DNA of 51,832 nucleotides from Parastagonospora avenae f. sp. tritici 18332-5 (GCA_022559985.1 JAFJTR010000133.1:1-51832), one strand, 5' to 3'; positions 20,330-31,439 are shown, counted from the stretch's first letter. Notes: generated from the letters alone by a model not told the origin. Numbers and translations: made by a program.

Positions 20330-21378
20330 ATGGGCGATGGTGCAGACAGCGAATCATCCCAATATCTCATACGAACTTCTGTAGACGGCAAGCTGCAAGC
20401 GCTGGAGGGGATTGCGCAGAATGTCTGCAGAGAGCTCGACCACACATCCTCTAAGGAACCCAACTCCACCAAAGCTGAACACACAACCATCATCACTCTT
20501 TTCGCTGCGAGAAATGAAGATGCTGAACTAGGTAAAGCCTCACTAGCGTTCAAGAGACTGGTACAAGAAGCCAAAGTCGAGGCGGTCCAGTTCAGGGCCA
20601 TGACCATCCGCATCCTTTGCAAGACCATTGTCGACAAACTTCCCAGCGAAATTCGAAACATCATCTACCGCCTGCTCGTACCGCACGGCGATCAATAAGC
20701 ATCACTGGACGAAAACCCGGTGCACGACACAGGCCCTGACCTGCGATACACCGAAATGGGCCAGCACTTCTCCAAATTGGTAGCATACTGGCCTTAAGAC
20801 ACCAGCGATCGAGACGTTATGGGGCAAGCCAAACAGAACGCGCACGAATTATTGCATCATCTGTTGAGGGTCCTTGATCAGCCAGTTCACACCCACATGC
20901 GACACGATCAATGGAATCTCTCATCCCCATACGGTGTCCGACCTAACACTTTCTCTACTGTTGAGCGGTCCTCCCGGTGATAAACTCGATGATGTGTCCT
21001 CATATATTGACCGCCTCTCCCGCATTCGACCCCACCCGCGCTCAGTCACCATCCGACTCTTGCTATCGCTGCCATGGACAAGCGATGTCGCTATGACCAT
21101 AATGACATACTCCGCATGTCGTTGACAGCATGGTCAAGCACATCGATCCGGCACCATGGGGCCCTGAGAAGGATAAGATCAGGGTTCTGGTTCTCAGCGG
21201 CTGGCCAGGAGGGAAGCTACAAGAGATGGTGTTGGATACAACGATGGGCAAGCATGTGTTGGCATCTGCAAAGGTTAAACAAACCCCGGCAGACGTGAAC
21301 TATTTGGGTTGGTGGGATCAGCAAACAGTGGCAATCGTCTTTCAGTCTATCACGACAGACAGACTCAAAATGCTATGA
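20330..21378 (+). pseudogene. F-box-like (LPxEIRxxIY) protein gene, decayed
   Basis: The first frame, 20330..20698, encodes 122 residues and ends with LPSEIRNIIYRLLVP (residues 104-118), the motif of a large class of fungal F-box-like proteins that are usually 250-500 residues long. The same frame continues in protein-like sequence past a TAA at 20696-20698 (DENPVHDTGPDLRYTEMGQH), then a TAA at 20797-20799. After about 20950 the coding character moves to other frames (LTLSLLLSGPPGDKLDDVSS; PWGPEKDKIRVLVLSGWPGG, ending at 21378). Both TAA codons could come from CAA. It is best read as a full-length gene broken by two stops and at least two frameshifts. The product would have served in substrate recognition for ubiquitin ligases, judged only by motif. 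Confidence 0.55.
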
Positions 21379-22268
21379 GACTCCGTGTCGGTGGGTCTCT
21401 GGAGAATCGAAATTCTGGATATATATCCATAACTGTCGGATTATGAGTATCGGTAGGGACGTCGGTTGCTGAACGCTGCCCAACGAGCCGATCCGATCCT
21501 ACTTCGGCCTCACTCGTTTCAGACCATATACACCTCCGTAGCATCCTCACGTAGCGAGAACACAGAACACATACAATCGAATACAATGCAATTATAGTTA
21601 TTTCCTTTCAGCACTAGTGCTAAGACCCTACCAACAATAACTACATATCATCACCAGAGCACTTCAAGATATCTCATGTGCTGAGCGAGACGGAGAGAGC
21701 TTGTAGTATACGCTTTGACTCTGTGGCACTGCTACTAGCACAGAAAGTAGGCACATTTGTGGCCCACGTGGTGCCGGCGAAGGAAGCCTGCACTTGAAAA
21801 CTGGATGCTCATTCATGCTACATACCATGTCTACGACCTTACCCGTCACGTAGCATTCTCTTCACGCCCCTTGCCAACATTGCGTTCAGGATTCAGTTGG
21901 TCGAAAATGTTAGTCGCATGGAAGAGCAGTTTGCGTGTAGCACATCTTTGCTCCTTGATCGTCTTGGCAATTGTGTACAGAGACTCAAGCTGTATGTCCT
22001 GGTGTTTCAGTCGCTCTTCTCACTGTACGGCCACAGCCTCGAGACGAGGAATGTACTGCCCCATTGTACATAGCTCCGTCTACATGTAGAAGATCAGATC
22101 CACTGTTCGGGCGGCGTCAACACCGAGATGCTCCTCGAATTCTTTGTCACGCGACCACAAGGTCCAATTGTCAGTTCCAAAAGCCGAATCCCTCAGCCCC
22201 TCGTTGTAGTACGCGAGGAGCTTGGTCATTACGATTTTATGTGATCCTGAAATCATGAGGGATCGTTT
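21379..22268. other. Intergenic, nothing recognised
   Basis: Nearly 900 bases without a persuasive gene on either strand. Short frames here overlap one another and lack recognisable motifs. Confidence 0.4.
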
Positions 22269-24019
22269 TCAGAAGTGCTTTGAACGGTGTTGCTCGTGAC
22301 AGGCGGACCGTACAAAGCCATCACACTGCTTCTGGGATGTCCCGAGTAAGACCTCGTAGCCAAATTCTGGGCTTGCGATGGCCTTTTGAAGCTCATGGCT
22401 ACGAGCAATGGAGCATCGCAACAACTCGTCGTAACAAAGCACCTTTGAATGAAGTTCATTTGCGCACTGGTAGGCTGATTGTAGCAACTCGTGCACACGA
22501 CCATGGGCCGATCCCAGCAAAGCGTCATAAGTCTGAACGATTTCTCTGAGCTCATTTTTCGTGAAGGAGTGGGCTTCTTTTTCGGCGTTGCGCTCCTGCA
22601 TGCACCGCCTGTACGCAACTGTAAGGTCTTTGGCGCGTTGTTGAAGACACTGGAGCTGAGAAGACAGTGCTAGGGCCGAGATCCGAGCAAGGATGAGACA
22701 TGCAGCGTTGCATTTGAGAGAACTGTTCAGTTCTTCAATGTGGTGGCCTTTCGCAGTGACGTCCGCTCTCAACTCCTCGGCAGATGCCTTCAAGGTTCGT
22801 ACAGCCTGGTTTGAAGCTCCAAACCTTCGGGATTTATAACCGAGGTCTACTTGGATGCGTTTGATGGTTATTGTCGGCCGTGGGGTCTCCCGCACGGGCC
22901 GGTACTGTTTGCCCCAGGTTCCACCGCATGTTTGCTCTCACGCACTTCCCCATTGGGACTAGTGCGTGCTCCATTCAGTACATAGGCCTCTCTATCCCAT
23001 AGCCCAATACTGCATGATTCTCTCCAACCTTGACGTTTGACAGTTATCCCTAAAGAGCCCACCTTCTTGTTCAAATCTTCAGCTTGGCGATCTTTCGTTT
23101 CGATGTCTGTTTGCATCTTCTCTGCAGCTTCTTTCAATTCTCTGGGCTCTTTGGACGTAGAAGCAAGGCCTTTCTGCACGCGTTTGATAGCCGTTTCTGC
23201 AGAGTCAAACTTGTCGTCCAACTCCCCAAGCCGATGATCTTTCGCTCCAATGCCTGCTCGCATGTCATCGATCGCCTCATGCGATCCCTCAAGTCGACGG
23301 TATTTGTTGCTAATGTCTTCCTTCGCGGCTTTGACCTCATCTTCCAACTCTCGAAGTCGGCCATCTTCCCGTTCCATGTCCTCTCGTATCTTACTTGCAG
23401 CTTCTTTCGATACCTGAAGTCGGTGTTCTTTGACGCTCATGTCCTCCTGCATGGTTTCCGCCGCACCACGTAATACGTCTATCTTGTTCGAATGGGACTC
23501 TTCGAGAGCTCTATAGTCCTGATATGCCTGTGCTAGTGACTATGACGTGTAGGTTAAGATTCCCTCTTGTGATGCTAATTTGTTGCGTTCGGAAGCGAGA
23601 ACCATGGTTAGGCGTCGGGTCATCTCGTCTTTGGATCGCATAACTATGATTTGGTTCGAGTTCGCGCTGTTGAGGTCATTAGACAGACCTTCGATCTCCT
23701 CGTCTTTGGTCTTGATCTCCCTGTCTTTGGATTGCATGAGGGCGGTGTGTTCCAAGTTTGCGTTGCGGAGGTCATCAGAAATGCGCAGAATCTCTTCATC
23801 GTTGGCGTTGATCATCTTATCTTTAGCTTTGATGAGCTCATCGTAACTTGAGTGGTTGCTAGTGATCCTGTTAGATAGGCAGCGAATCTCTTCGTCTCTA
23901 TTCTTGATCTCCTCATCTTTCTTGTGAATGAGCGCAGTGTTGCTTGAGCGAGCGCTGGTGATCTTGTCGGAGAGTAGCTGGATCTTGTCCGAAGACGTCT
24001 GTACTATAATCAAGCGCAT
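22269..24019 (-). pseudogene. Long coiled-coil protein gene with stop and frameshift
   Basis: From 24019 the frame encodes heptad-rich repeats such as KDEEIKNRDEEIRCLSNRI, KDREIKTKDEEIEGLSNDL and REDGRLRELEDEVKAAKEDI. One TAG at 23542..23540 (between ILTYTS and SLAQAYQDYRALEE) interrupts a frame that otherwise stays open to about 23040. The coding signal then moves to another frame (22895..22269: AVRTLKASAEELRADVTAKG and on), implying an indel or an unseen intron near 22.9-23.0 kb. An acceptor-like TTATAG lies just before 24008, so a 5' exon may exist. Repeats of about 30 residues (KDEEI...LSN) look internally duplicated. It is probably a structural or scaffold protein; no specific family is assigned. 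The TAG fits CAG to TAG. Confidence 0.55.
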
Positions 24020-24777
24020 TTAGAACAAAAATAATGCTGCAAGGGTACCGCGCACCGTGTCATCCTCTGAGGCTGTCCTCGTATACTAAAAGGATGCCGT
24101 CTTGCCGGACATCTTGGCCAACGGATACGTGAAACTGAGCGCAAAATTTGAGCACGGCTACACTGCTACCTGAATTGCCGTCACAGTGGAAAGACTCGTG
24201 TCTATTCTGCACTTGCATAACATGGGCTGATAGTCTTTAAGAGCTAAGATGATAGGTTTATGATGGAGCTCGAAGGTGTAAGATGATATAAGATACTCTA
24301 TCTACTTCTATGGAAGGGTTTGAATGTATACAGGCTACCTTTTCGCCTGCTGTCGTTGAAAATGGCGGATAGGTACACAAGTGGACATCACGACCTTCCC
24401 ACCTATGTTGGATTCGTCACATATACTAAATGCTACGTTTCCTAATGACATGAATACTAGTATAGAAAGAAGAGGTCTCAAAAATCGAAAGACTTGCAGA
24501 GGTTCATGTAGGCAGCAGTGAAAACTCCGAAATAGGTTATCGGCCCTACCATTTATGCCAAGTCTGGGTGTCCCTTCGGAGTGGAACATTGACATGGAAA
24601 TCATGGAGAAGCACCATGGCAGTGTTGTAAACCCTCAAAATAATTCACCAATCAGGGTACAATGTCACCTGTATATCCAAGCATGACCGAGTGGATGTAG
24701 ACCGAGGTAAGGAAAAACCCTGACATCAGTGCGTTGGACGAGAACTGCGACAGAAACTTCTTCCTTTCTTCGCCTGA
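24020..24777. other. Intergenic; contains a short copy of a dispersed repeat near 24.3 kb
   Basis: No gene was recognised. Around 24312 the string GAATGTATACAGGCT resembles parts of the repeats at 25.5 kb and 36.6 kb. Confidence 0.35.
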
Positions 24778-25155
24778 CTAGACGGTGGTAAGAATCTCTT
24801 GGATGACTTCCACGCGGTACGCCTTATTGACAGCGAGATCTGGGGTGTCTCCCAATTTAAGGACGGTCGAGAAAGAAGTGGTAAGATGGTTTGGGCAAGT
24901 GGAGTTTGATGAGGCTTTGGCTACTCTGTATCTGCCGTCGATTTCTTTCGTGACCTTACCGCCTAGAAGCGCGTTCCATGCGGAGCTGTAATGTCCGGCC
25001 CTATCATCAATGTTAATTTCCTTTCCGAACAATGTCAAAAGCACATCCAGGAAAAAGAACTGTGAGGCATTGCAGACTAGGCTTCTGGATATCGGAAAGT
25101 CTCGGCATTCTTTGCCTCCACAAGTAGGGATGCCCGGAAGGGGCAGATGACAAAA
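24778..25155 (-). CDS. Hypothetical protein fragment, weakly BTB-like start
   Basis: The frame is open from an acceptor-like CTAG at 25156 down to a stop at 24778 and has no good ATG start, so a 5' exon would be needed. It reads GGKECRDFPISRSLVCNASQ near its start, a pattern like the beginning of fungal BTB/POZ domains (a Cys/Gly-rich turn, FxxSxxxVCxxSxxF). Later parts are KEINIDDRAGHYSSAWNALL and FSTVLKLGDTPDLAVNKAYR. The rest does not clearly follow the BTB pattern. It may be a gene fragment or an unrelated small protein; I give it little weight. Confidence 0.25.
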   Translation of the reverse strand, partial: FCHLPLPGIPTCGGKECRDFPISRSLVCNASQFFFLDVLLTLFGKEINIDDRAGHYSSAWNALLGGKVTKEIDGRYRVAKASSNSTCPNHLTTSFSTVLKLGDTPDLAVNKAYRVEVIQEILTTV

Positions 25156-25504
25156 CTAGCCGCAACATGGACTCGTGCTCAATGGAAATCAGTTAGGGCT
25201 ACATGAAGAAGTGGCGGGACCTATGAGTCCAAGACAAAACGCGGAAACTACACAACCGGAACCAAGCTTAATTGGAACGAAGACCTGCTGTCGGTACTGG
25301 AGCCACACATCCGGACATGAGGCACGCAGCTCACACGCTCCGTGGGCCACGAAAATCCTACAGTAGACATTGAGCTGAAGACAGCATTCCACGTCAAAAG
25401 CTGTGCAGCCTGTACCTAGGTAGCCATCAAAGGCATCGAAGACACCAGGCCTTGGCAAAATTCATGTCCGCTTTAGATGTAGCCTAGATATATTGGACTT
25501 CTAT

Positions 25505-25650
25505 AAAATTAAAAAAACATATCTTAGAGTACTGAATGTATTCAGGCTTCTTTTTAAAGCTATTATTACGCTCCTAAAGACTATTAGATCACTTCCCGCA
25601 TGTGCAGAGCACACACGAATTTGCCGCTGCTCAGTAGCGGCGACGAACGA
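25505..25650. repeat. Dispersed repeat copy A
   Basis: From about 25581 this resembles 26776-26845: CTATTAGATCACTTC, then CACACGAAT, TTGCCGCTGC. The upstream flank (GAATGTATTCAGGCTTC) also has counterparts at 26.7 kb and 36.6 kb. The element type is unknown. Confidence 0.55.
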
Positions 25651-25679
25651 CTAAATCACTGGAATTGTCGCACAAGTCA

Positions 25680-26286
25680 TGGCGCGCAAGTGGCGTGATG
25701 TTGGGAAGGCAAGTTTCCAGCGAGTAGGTGCTAAATTACTGAGAGATCGAAAGCTGGTAGTTCAGGGAAGCAGGCAAAGACGGCCACTGCAGGTCCGTCC
25801 CAATTAGGCAGGATCTACGAGCTCTTGACCCAAGACGTTCTGATGGGTGTCGCTCTGGATCAGCTCCAGAACGCGTTGTATAAGAGGTTCAGCATGGTCA
25901 TCAACAACCTCGTGTTGAGCGTCCGCAGCGAATAGAGGAAAATCATCAGCCTCTTGCGCGTGCAAGCCTTGACATGGCTTTCTCGAGTAACCGAAACCTC
26001 GATGCAACTCGAGACTAAGGCAATGATAGGGGCTGCATTGCGGAGCCGCGCAATAAAGGATTTGAATGACAAGTACCAGGCTGTTCGAGATCGTGTTGGC
26101 CTTGAGCCCTTGGATTTCGAGGTTCCGATGCTCGACTCTGAAGGCAAGACACTACTTTCGTCATGTCTGACAGTGCAGGATCAAGAGTCTAGAGAATGTC
26201 TCGAGACGCTGTGTAATGGCATCAAGGACGATGCTCATTTCAAAATCCTGGAGTTTCTCAGAGGCTCGTTTCCAAAGTGCAAATAG
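25680..26286 (+). pseudogene. Unknown gene with an internal TAG, flanked by dispersed repeats
   Basis: From about 25735 one frame reads KTATAGPSQLGRIYELLTQD and continues through VALDQLQNALYKRFSMVINN. It then meets a TAG at 25933-25935 (between SVRSE and RKIISLLRVQ) and runs to 26286 with DLNDKYQAVRDRVGLEPLDF and ENL-type helical text ending SFPKCK. A possible start, MARKWRDVGKASFQ at 25680, is in another frame, so an intron or indel near 25.72 kb is needed. The product looks helical and soluble. I do not recognise the family. The TAG fits CAG or TGG to TAG. Repeat copies A and B lie on each side. Confidence 0.4.
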
Positions 26287-26719
26287 CGCATGAACATTTC
26301 TGTGTTGGCCAGGGTCATAAAATATCACGGTTCATGTAATAGGCTATTGGGCAGCAGAATTGATAGGAACACTGATGTTGAATTGAAGTCAGTCTACGTG
26401 CTGATATACCGGAATGATCGGAAGTAAGCAGGGTTGAGGTGAACCCCTATTCACATAGGGCCGAGCAGTATCGGGTTGAGCAAACTGTGTGTAGACCGTG
26501 ACATAAAAAGCGTATTCGACGATCGCAATGTAGCCAGAGTTGGAGGAGAGAATACATGATTACTCGGACTTGGAGCAGTACCCGTCTAGGGTTTGGCTAC
26601 TCGGGCGGCGGAGGAAGGGAATCGGTTGTGAGTTTGTGCGCGTCCCTTGCAAATTTCCTGTCCTTCCTCACCCAAGGAGAAGATGTTGAGCTAGCCTAGA
26701 TATTCTCAAAAAGTTTCGT

Positions 26720-26850
26720 AGAACTGTGCAATAATACATTAGAATAGCGTATACCTCCAGGCTCGCTTATAAACTTGTAAGTGTGCTCCTGAAAACTATT
26801 AGATCACTTCGCGTATATGCAGGGCGGACACGAATTTTGCCGCTGCCTGG
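26720..26850. repeat. Dispersed repeat copy B
   Basis: Same orientation as copy A, sharing CTATTAGATCACTTC and the following CGAATTTTGCCGCTGCCTGG-like end. A and B are about 1.2 kb apart and bracket the unknown gene at 25.7-26.3 kb. Confidence 0.55.
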
Positions 26851-26855
26851 TGAGC

Positions 26856-27122
26856 ATGTTTAGTACAACGAAGAAGGACAATCCCTGGACTCGAAAAGGT
26901 TCGTTAGCAAGTGACGATATCATCCATAGCTGCGAACAATTTGACGTCGAATTTAGGTTTCGCCGAACATCATCAGTACAAGCCGTGAAGCGTTCCAATC
27001 TCGTCTTAAAAACGCAAAAGGCGAAGGAGCACGAACTGAGGACGCTACAGATGGAACTCAATGTCACCTATCCTGAGATACGTGACTTGAACAGCCTACC
27101 CACTTCCAAAGATGACAAATGA
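26856..27122 (+). CDS. Small hypothetical ORF
   Basis: An 88-codon frame starting MFSTTKKDNPWTRKG directly after repeat copy B, with a helical, charged C-terminal half (KTQKAKEHELRTLQMELN). It has no recognised family and no intron evidence. It may be the tail of a lost gene or chance. Confidence 0.2.
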   Translation: MFSTTKKDNPWTRKGSLASDDIIHSCEQFDVEFRFRRTSSVQAVKRSNLVLKTQKAKEHELRTLQMELNVTYPEIRDLNSLPTSKDDK

Positions 27123-27880
27123 AATCAATGGTTTTGTCGCGATGCATCGAGATTAGCAAGAACAGCATCGGAGATGCGATGTGCCCGCTCGATCGTACTT
27201 AGAGAACCGGATGTTCAACGGTCTGCGATATTCTGCTCTGCACATACACCAGCCTAAGGTTATACGCAGTGCCATTGGGATTCGAGGTTGACGGAAAGAC
27301 ACTGTATATAGTTTCAGGCTATATGATGCTCGTCTATACTTTCTGTAGTACTTGACAACCTGCAGTAGTAATTCTGATTGGCCCACCAGATCGTTTTTGC
27401 TCCCGAACTTCGGATGCTTGTTCACCACACTATTTCATGGGGCCTTGGCTGTTTATTTTAGCACCAGTAGATGTGCAACCCGCGCATCTTGCTGAAGAGA
27501 CTTGCGCTTTCATCCATGGCAATCACTCACTGGGTAAATAGTCGCGAAGTACAGCTGGTAGTCGGACTGACGCTACCTTTGGCAGGGTGCTGTGAGGTGT
27601 GAACAAGTAAAGCAGTCACAGAAAAAACCATGTGAACACGACGATATTGTGTATTGATCTATAGTACGAAAGAAATAGCTGCTCATGTGCTGGCAGATGC
27701 AAAAGAAAATATCAGCAGCCCGTAGGCGCGACCCAAACCCCGTCTAATGCAGTGTATCCTGTGTCCGATCTTGATCGTGTTGAAATGCGACAAATGAAAA
27801 GCGGTCACGTTGACCGTGTTGCTGAAGTGACCTAGTGGTCGATTATGAGGAGGTTTATGCATCACATCGCAGGTGGGCGA
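27123..27880. other. Intergenic, nothing recognised
   Basis: This is the 3' side of the Mpv17-type gene. No frame or repeat could be supported. Confidence 0.4.
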
Positions 27881-28801
27881 TCAAGCAGCACACTTCTGCT
27901 TCTCATGCCTATGCTCACGCTCCTCACTACGGCGTTCCACGATTGCTTTGGTAACAACGGCTTGCTCTGCTCCTTGCTCCGCACCTTCCTCGGCTGCGGC
28001 TCGCTGGTTCAGCAGACTCAAATATGTCTGCCATCCGATAGCAATGACGCCGCCGAAAATGCTCCGGTACTGTATGGGTATGTATGCGAAACTGAAGGCC
28101 GTGATCGCGGGCCAGACCTTGCAGGAGTTGATCCAACTAGTGGGTACGGTGTTCTTGATGCGTTCGATGATCTCGGAGGCGGATGCGCCGGACAGGAGGC
28201 ATTGCATGCCGAAAAAGTACGAGTTGAAGATGGGCGTGAAGAAGGCTTGGTTCACCGCGACCTTGGTGGTCAGGGACAGTATCTTGGAACCATAATTGAA
28301 GTTGTTGCCCAGCCACAAGAACCATTTGTATGCAGGAATCGAGCTCATTCCTCCAATTATCAGCGAACGACCTGTGCGATGCCAGTCGCGGTTGTCGCTC
28401 CATTCTTGTACCCAGCCCTTCTCTTTTCCCTCTTCTGTCACTGCCTCCTTTGGCGCAGGCTCTGCAATGCTCTGCGCGACCAGGTCGCCAACGAAGTATA
28501 TAACTAGCGAAGATACAAACTGTGTCATATACGGTCTCCTTTGTTGTACGCGGCCATATGCGCGGAAAGGTCCATAGATTGGTTCAAGCCAAAGCCAGCT
28601 CGGCCCAGGGATCGTGCTTGCGGTCTCAGGCGCTTTCTGCGCGACAGGCGGCCTTGACGCATTGTGGCGACGGGTGACATGTGGAGGCGAGGATCGTAGG
28701 CGTGCTTGGAAGTGCGAGGTTTCTTCGGTTATGCGATTCCGGGGGTAGTTTGGTATGCGCTGCAAGCCCTTACGAGCCCAGGCGCAAGAAGTTGGCATCA
28801 T
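27881..28801 (-). CDS. Mpv17/PMP22 family membrane protein
   Basis: A single intronless frame of 306 residues. The N-terminus is Arg-rich without acidic residues for its first ~20 residues (RKGLQRIPNYPRNR), which fits a mitochondrial presequence. The body has the family pattern: WLWLEPIYGPFRAYGRVQQR, TQFVSSLVIYFVGDLVAQSI, the FxxxGP-like GRSLIIGGMSSIPAYKWFLW, and the signature C-terminus SCKVWPAITAFSFAYIPIQY followed by WQTYLSLLNQ. Four hydrophobic segments are visible. Relatives (yeast Sym1, human MPV17, PXMP2) sit in the mitochondrial inner membrane or peroxisomal membrane and are linked to metabolite transport and stress. The C-terminal 30 residues are Glu/Arg-rich. The frame is clean although the gene lies 280 bases from a decayed transposon. 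Confidence 0.92.
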   Translation of the reverse strand: MMPTSCAWARKGLQRIPNYPRNRITEETSHFQARLRSSPPHVTRRHNASRPPVAQKAPETASTIPGPSWLWLEPIYGPFRAYGRVQQRRPYMTQFVSSLVIYFVGDLVAQSIAEPAPKEAVTEEGKEKGWVQEWSDNRDWHRTGRSLIIGGMSSIPAYKWFLWLGNNFNYGSKILSLTTKVAVNQAFFTPIFNSYFFGMQCLLSGASASEIIERIKNTVPTSWINSCKVWPAITAFSFAYIPIQYRSIFGGVIAIGWQTYLSLLNQRAAAEEGAEQGAEQAVVTKAIVERRSEEREHRHEKQKCAA

Positions 28802-29076
28802 AACGGCGGCCGGTAGGGACTCATGAGTCCTGTGTACAAAGGGGTAGTATGAGAAGCAAAGGAGTGAAGTGTTGAGGGTTGGCGTGTCATCTGCGCCGGG
28901 CTTGTGATTAGAGTGCCGAGGGTTCGGCTCTGGAGATTTAAGGGTCCAACGTCTCCCTACGCTCAGACCTCTTGACAGCCTTGCGAAAATGAGCCGGGAG
29001 ATGGATTGGCTTAGTCAGCCGAAGTATGACTTAACTTATAGGCAAGAAGTTTGGCAGCATCCGTGCACGTCCTACG

Positions 29077-31197
29077 AAGTCCCCCCCAGTGCGCGTGGTG
29101 CACGAATTCGCGTAGTGCACACGGAACACCAAAACACGTCATAACTCACCTATCTCAGCACGCGATAACTCCACCAATATGGACCCAATCCAAGCCGCGA
29201 TTGAAGCAATCGAATTGCGAGAACCAGGAGAACAATTTGAATATAAAGAAATTGATGATTAGTTCAATGTTCAGCGATCCACGTTGAGCCGAAGGCACCG
29301 GGGTCGGACACGCCCAGTGAACGTCAAGAACGTCAGCCAGCAGAAAGTCAGCCCATAACAGGAGTTAGAGCTTGTACGATATAGAGAGAGTCTTACAAAA
29401 CGAGGGCTTCCACCTAAACGAGGGCTTCCACCTACACGAGAGATGGTCAAGAATTTCTTCTCTGAGGTCGCTCAGCAGCCCGTCTCCGAGAGCTGGGTTA
29501 CCCGTTTTATCAACCGCCACAACCTCGATCTCATCTCAAAATGGGCCACTGGGCTTGACCGTACGCGTGTCCTAGCTGACCCTGAGGTCAAATATAGACT
29601 CTACTTTGAGCTGCTGAACGGGAAGATAGAGGAGTACGATATTGAGCCGGGCAATACGTACAATATAGATGAGAAGGGCTTCTTAATGGGCCTCATTGGC
29701 AGCAGCAAGAGGATCTTTTCCCGGCGTCAATGGGATAAGAAAGAGGTTGGGGCACCTCTCCAGGATGGATCACAAGAGTTTCTGACGCTTATGGCCTGTC
29801 GTTGTGCAGATGGGAGCTGCCTGCCCCCAGGCCTCATCTACGCTGCTGAAAATGGTGCAATACGATCATTTTGGGTGGATGATGCAAGCGTTAAAAGACA
29901 CCAGGTGTTTGTAACCTCAACACCAACAGGATGGAGCAACGATCACGTCGCTTTAATCTGGCTAGAGCAGGTTTTTGACCGCTACACGAAGCAGAAAGCT
30001 CGATGCGGGCAAGACTACCGATTACTTATCGTTGATGGCCATGGCAGTCACCTGACGATGGCTTTCATCAGCTACTGCGACCGCAGTCGAATTCTCCTCA
30101 TGGTGTTTCCACCTTCAACTCACACGCTGCAACCGCTGGACGTCGTCCTGTTTAAGCCACTGTCACAAGCCTATACCCAACGCCTTACTACTCACCTCCA
30201 CCAGGCTCAGGGGCTCATCTCCATCGCCAAAGGTGACTTTTTGGAGCTGTTTTGGGACGCCTGGGTGTCTGTTTTCAGTAGGGAAACGCTCATCTCAAAG
30301 GCGTTCGAAACAACAGGAATATGGCCAAAAGACCCCAACGTCGTGCTCAAAAGGTTCAGCGAACGCCTGAACGATCACCCAGTTTATCAAAGCTCTCACC
30401 ATCTGATTGGCTACAAATGGAGCGTTTGGTACGAGCTGCAGTGAAGGATACCCGCGAGGATGAGGCTAAGAAGTTGGGCCTTACCCTTCATCAACTCTCC
30501 GTCCAAACCCAGCTTTTACAGCATGAAAACAAGGATCTATACGAAGCTCTTCAACGTCAAAAGAAGCACAAAAAGAGGGGCAAAGCCCTTAATCTTCAAC
30601 AGCGCCAAGAGTTTCATGGTAGTGCTGTCTTGTGGTCTCCTCGAAAGGTTAGAGAGGCCCGTGCCAGGGAGAAGGTCAGGGCTGACGATGAGATGGAGGA
30701 GAAACTCCAAAAAGCTCGCCGGAAGGAGTCACGTGAAGCTGCCAAACTCCAGCGTCAAGTCAAGCTAGAGGACAGGCGTACAGAACGAGAGAGACTCAAG
30801 GTGGTGAGGGAGAAGGAGAAGGCTGAAAAACAGGCTGAATACGAGCGTCAGAAACACCAACGAGACGCTGAAAAAACTATACAATTGTCCCAAAGGGGTA
30901 AGCGCAAAGCCTCACGAGTTCCCTCCTCTAAAAACAAGCGTCAGAAACGCGTTGGGGATGCTGCAGGTGGTGCTCAAGTTCCACCTGCACCATCTCCTCC
31001 ACCACCCCGGGTGACGTCACGTGGCCGCAACATCAAGCTTCCAAGTAAATCTAAATAGTGCAAAATGATCGCAAGGTCCTGTTTACCAAATCACTAAGGA
31101 AGTTCGTGATAGTAGCTATCGTACGCGTTGTTGTAGCCTCATTTTTGCGATCTCAGAAATGGTGTTCTGCGTGCACCACGCGCACGGGCACGTTACC
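29077..31197 (+). mobile_element. Fot1/pogo-like (Tc1/mariner superfamily) DNA transposon, inactivated
   Basis: About 2.1 kb. The left end holds GTGCGCGTGGTGCACG (about 29092) and the right end its complement CGTGCACCACGCGCAC (31169-31184), followed by GGGCACGT and TA. A TA precedes the left end at about 29077, as expected for TA-target insertion, though the outer 8-14 bases of the two ends differ. The truncated copy at 4.4-5.0 kb stops at the same right-hand CACGTTA, supporting that border. It encloses one plus-strand transposase. Confidence 0.8.
29179..31058 (+). pseudogene. DDE_1 transposase (Fot1/pogo type) with two stops, a duplication and a frameshift
   Basis: The frame starts MDPIQAAIEAIELREPGEQF at 29179 and shows HTH/CENP-B-like text (VQRSTLSRRHRG). 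It is broken by TAG at 29260-29262 and by TAA in SP-stop-QELELV near 29355. An 18-bp tandem duplication at 29401-29436 (RGLPPK/RGLPPT) follows. The DDE core is open from 29443: YNIDEKGFLMG (first D), LLIVDGHGSHLT (second D), then FPPSTHTLQPLDVVLFKPL (third D). Near 30355 the protein moves to the other frame (30321..31058), where TPERSPSLSKLSPSDW and a long charged coiled-coil tail follow (EKEKAEKQAEYERQKHQRD), ending RGRNIKLPSKSK. The TAA fits CAA to TAA. It encoded the cut-and-paste enzyme of this element and is now defective. Confidence 0.88.
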
Positions 31198-31439
31198 TAG
31201 GTAAGTTAAGTTACCGGTACCGGTATCGCATCTAAAATAATGCATCTTCACGTAGATTACTTTGTATTGGGAGCGCCATGCCAGTACACGCTGCGACGAC
31301 TCAGACGCATATCTCGTCATGGTGAGCTCCAGCAATCTCGCGCCGCGCTTCGAGCGCCCCTATCAAAACCCATGTGCCTGAGCGTAGTTTAATGGTAATA
31401 GCGTCGACCTAAGACCAAAAGTCCCATCATGAGCTCGAC

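Noticed and set aside
27881..28507. Long plus-strand ORF of 220 codons (27845..28507)
   Set aside because: Antisense shadow of the Mpv17/PMP22 gene, whose family signature is clear on the minus strand.
30321..30444. Programmed -1 frameshift in the Fot1/pogo transposase
   Set aside because: No slippery heptamer in the right phase at the overlap; with two stops and a duplication in the same gene, ordinary decay is the simpler reading.
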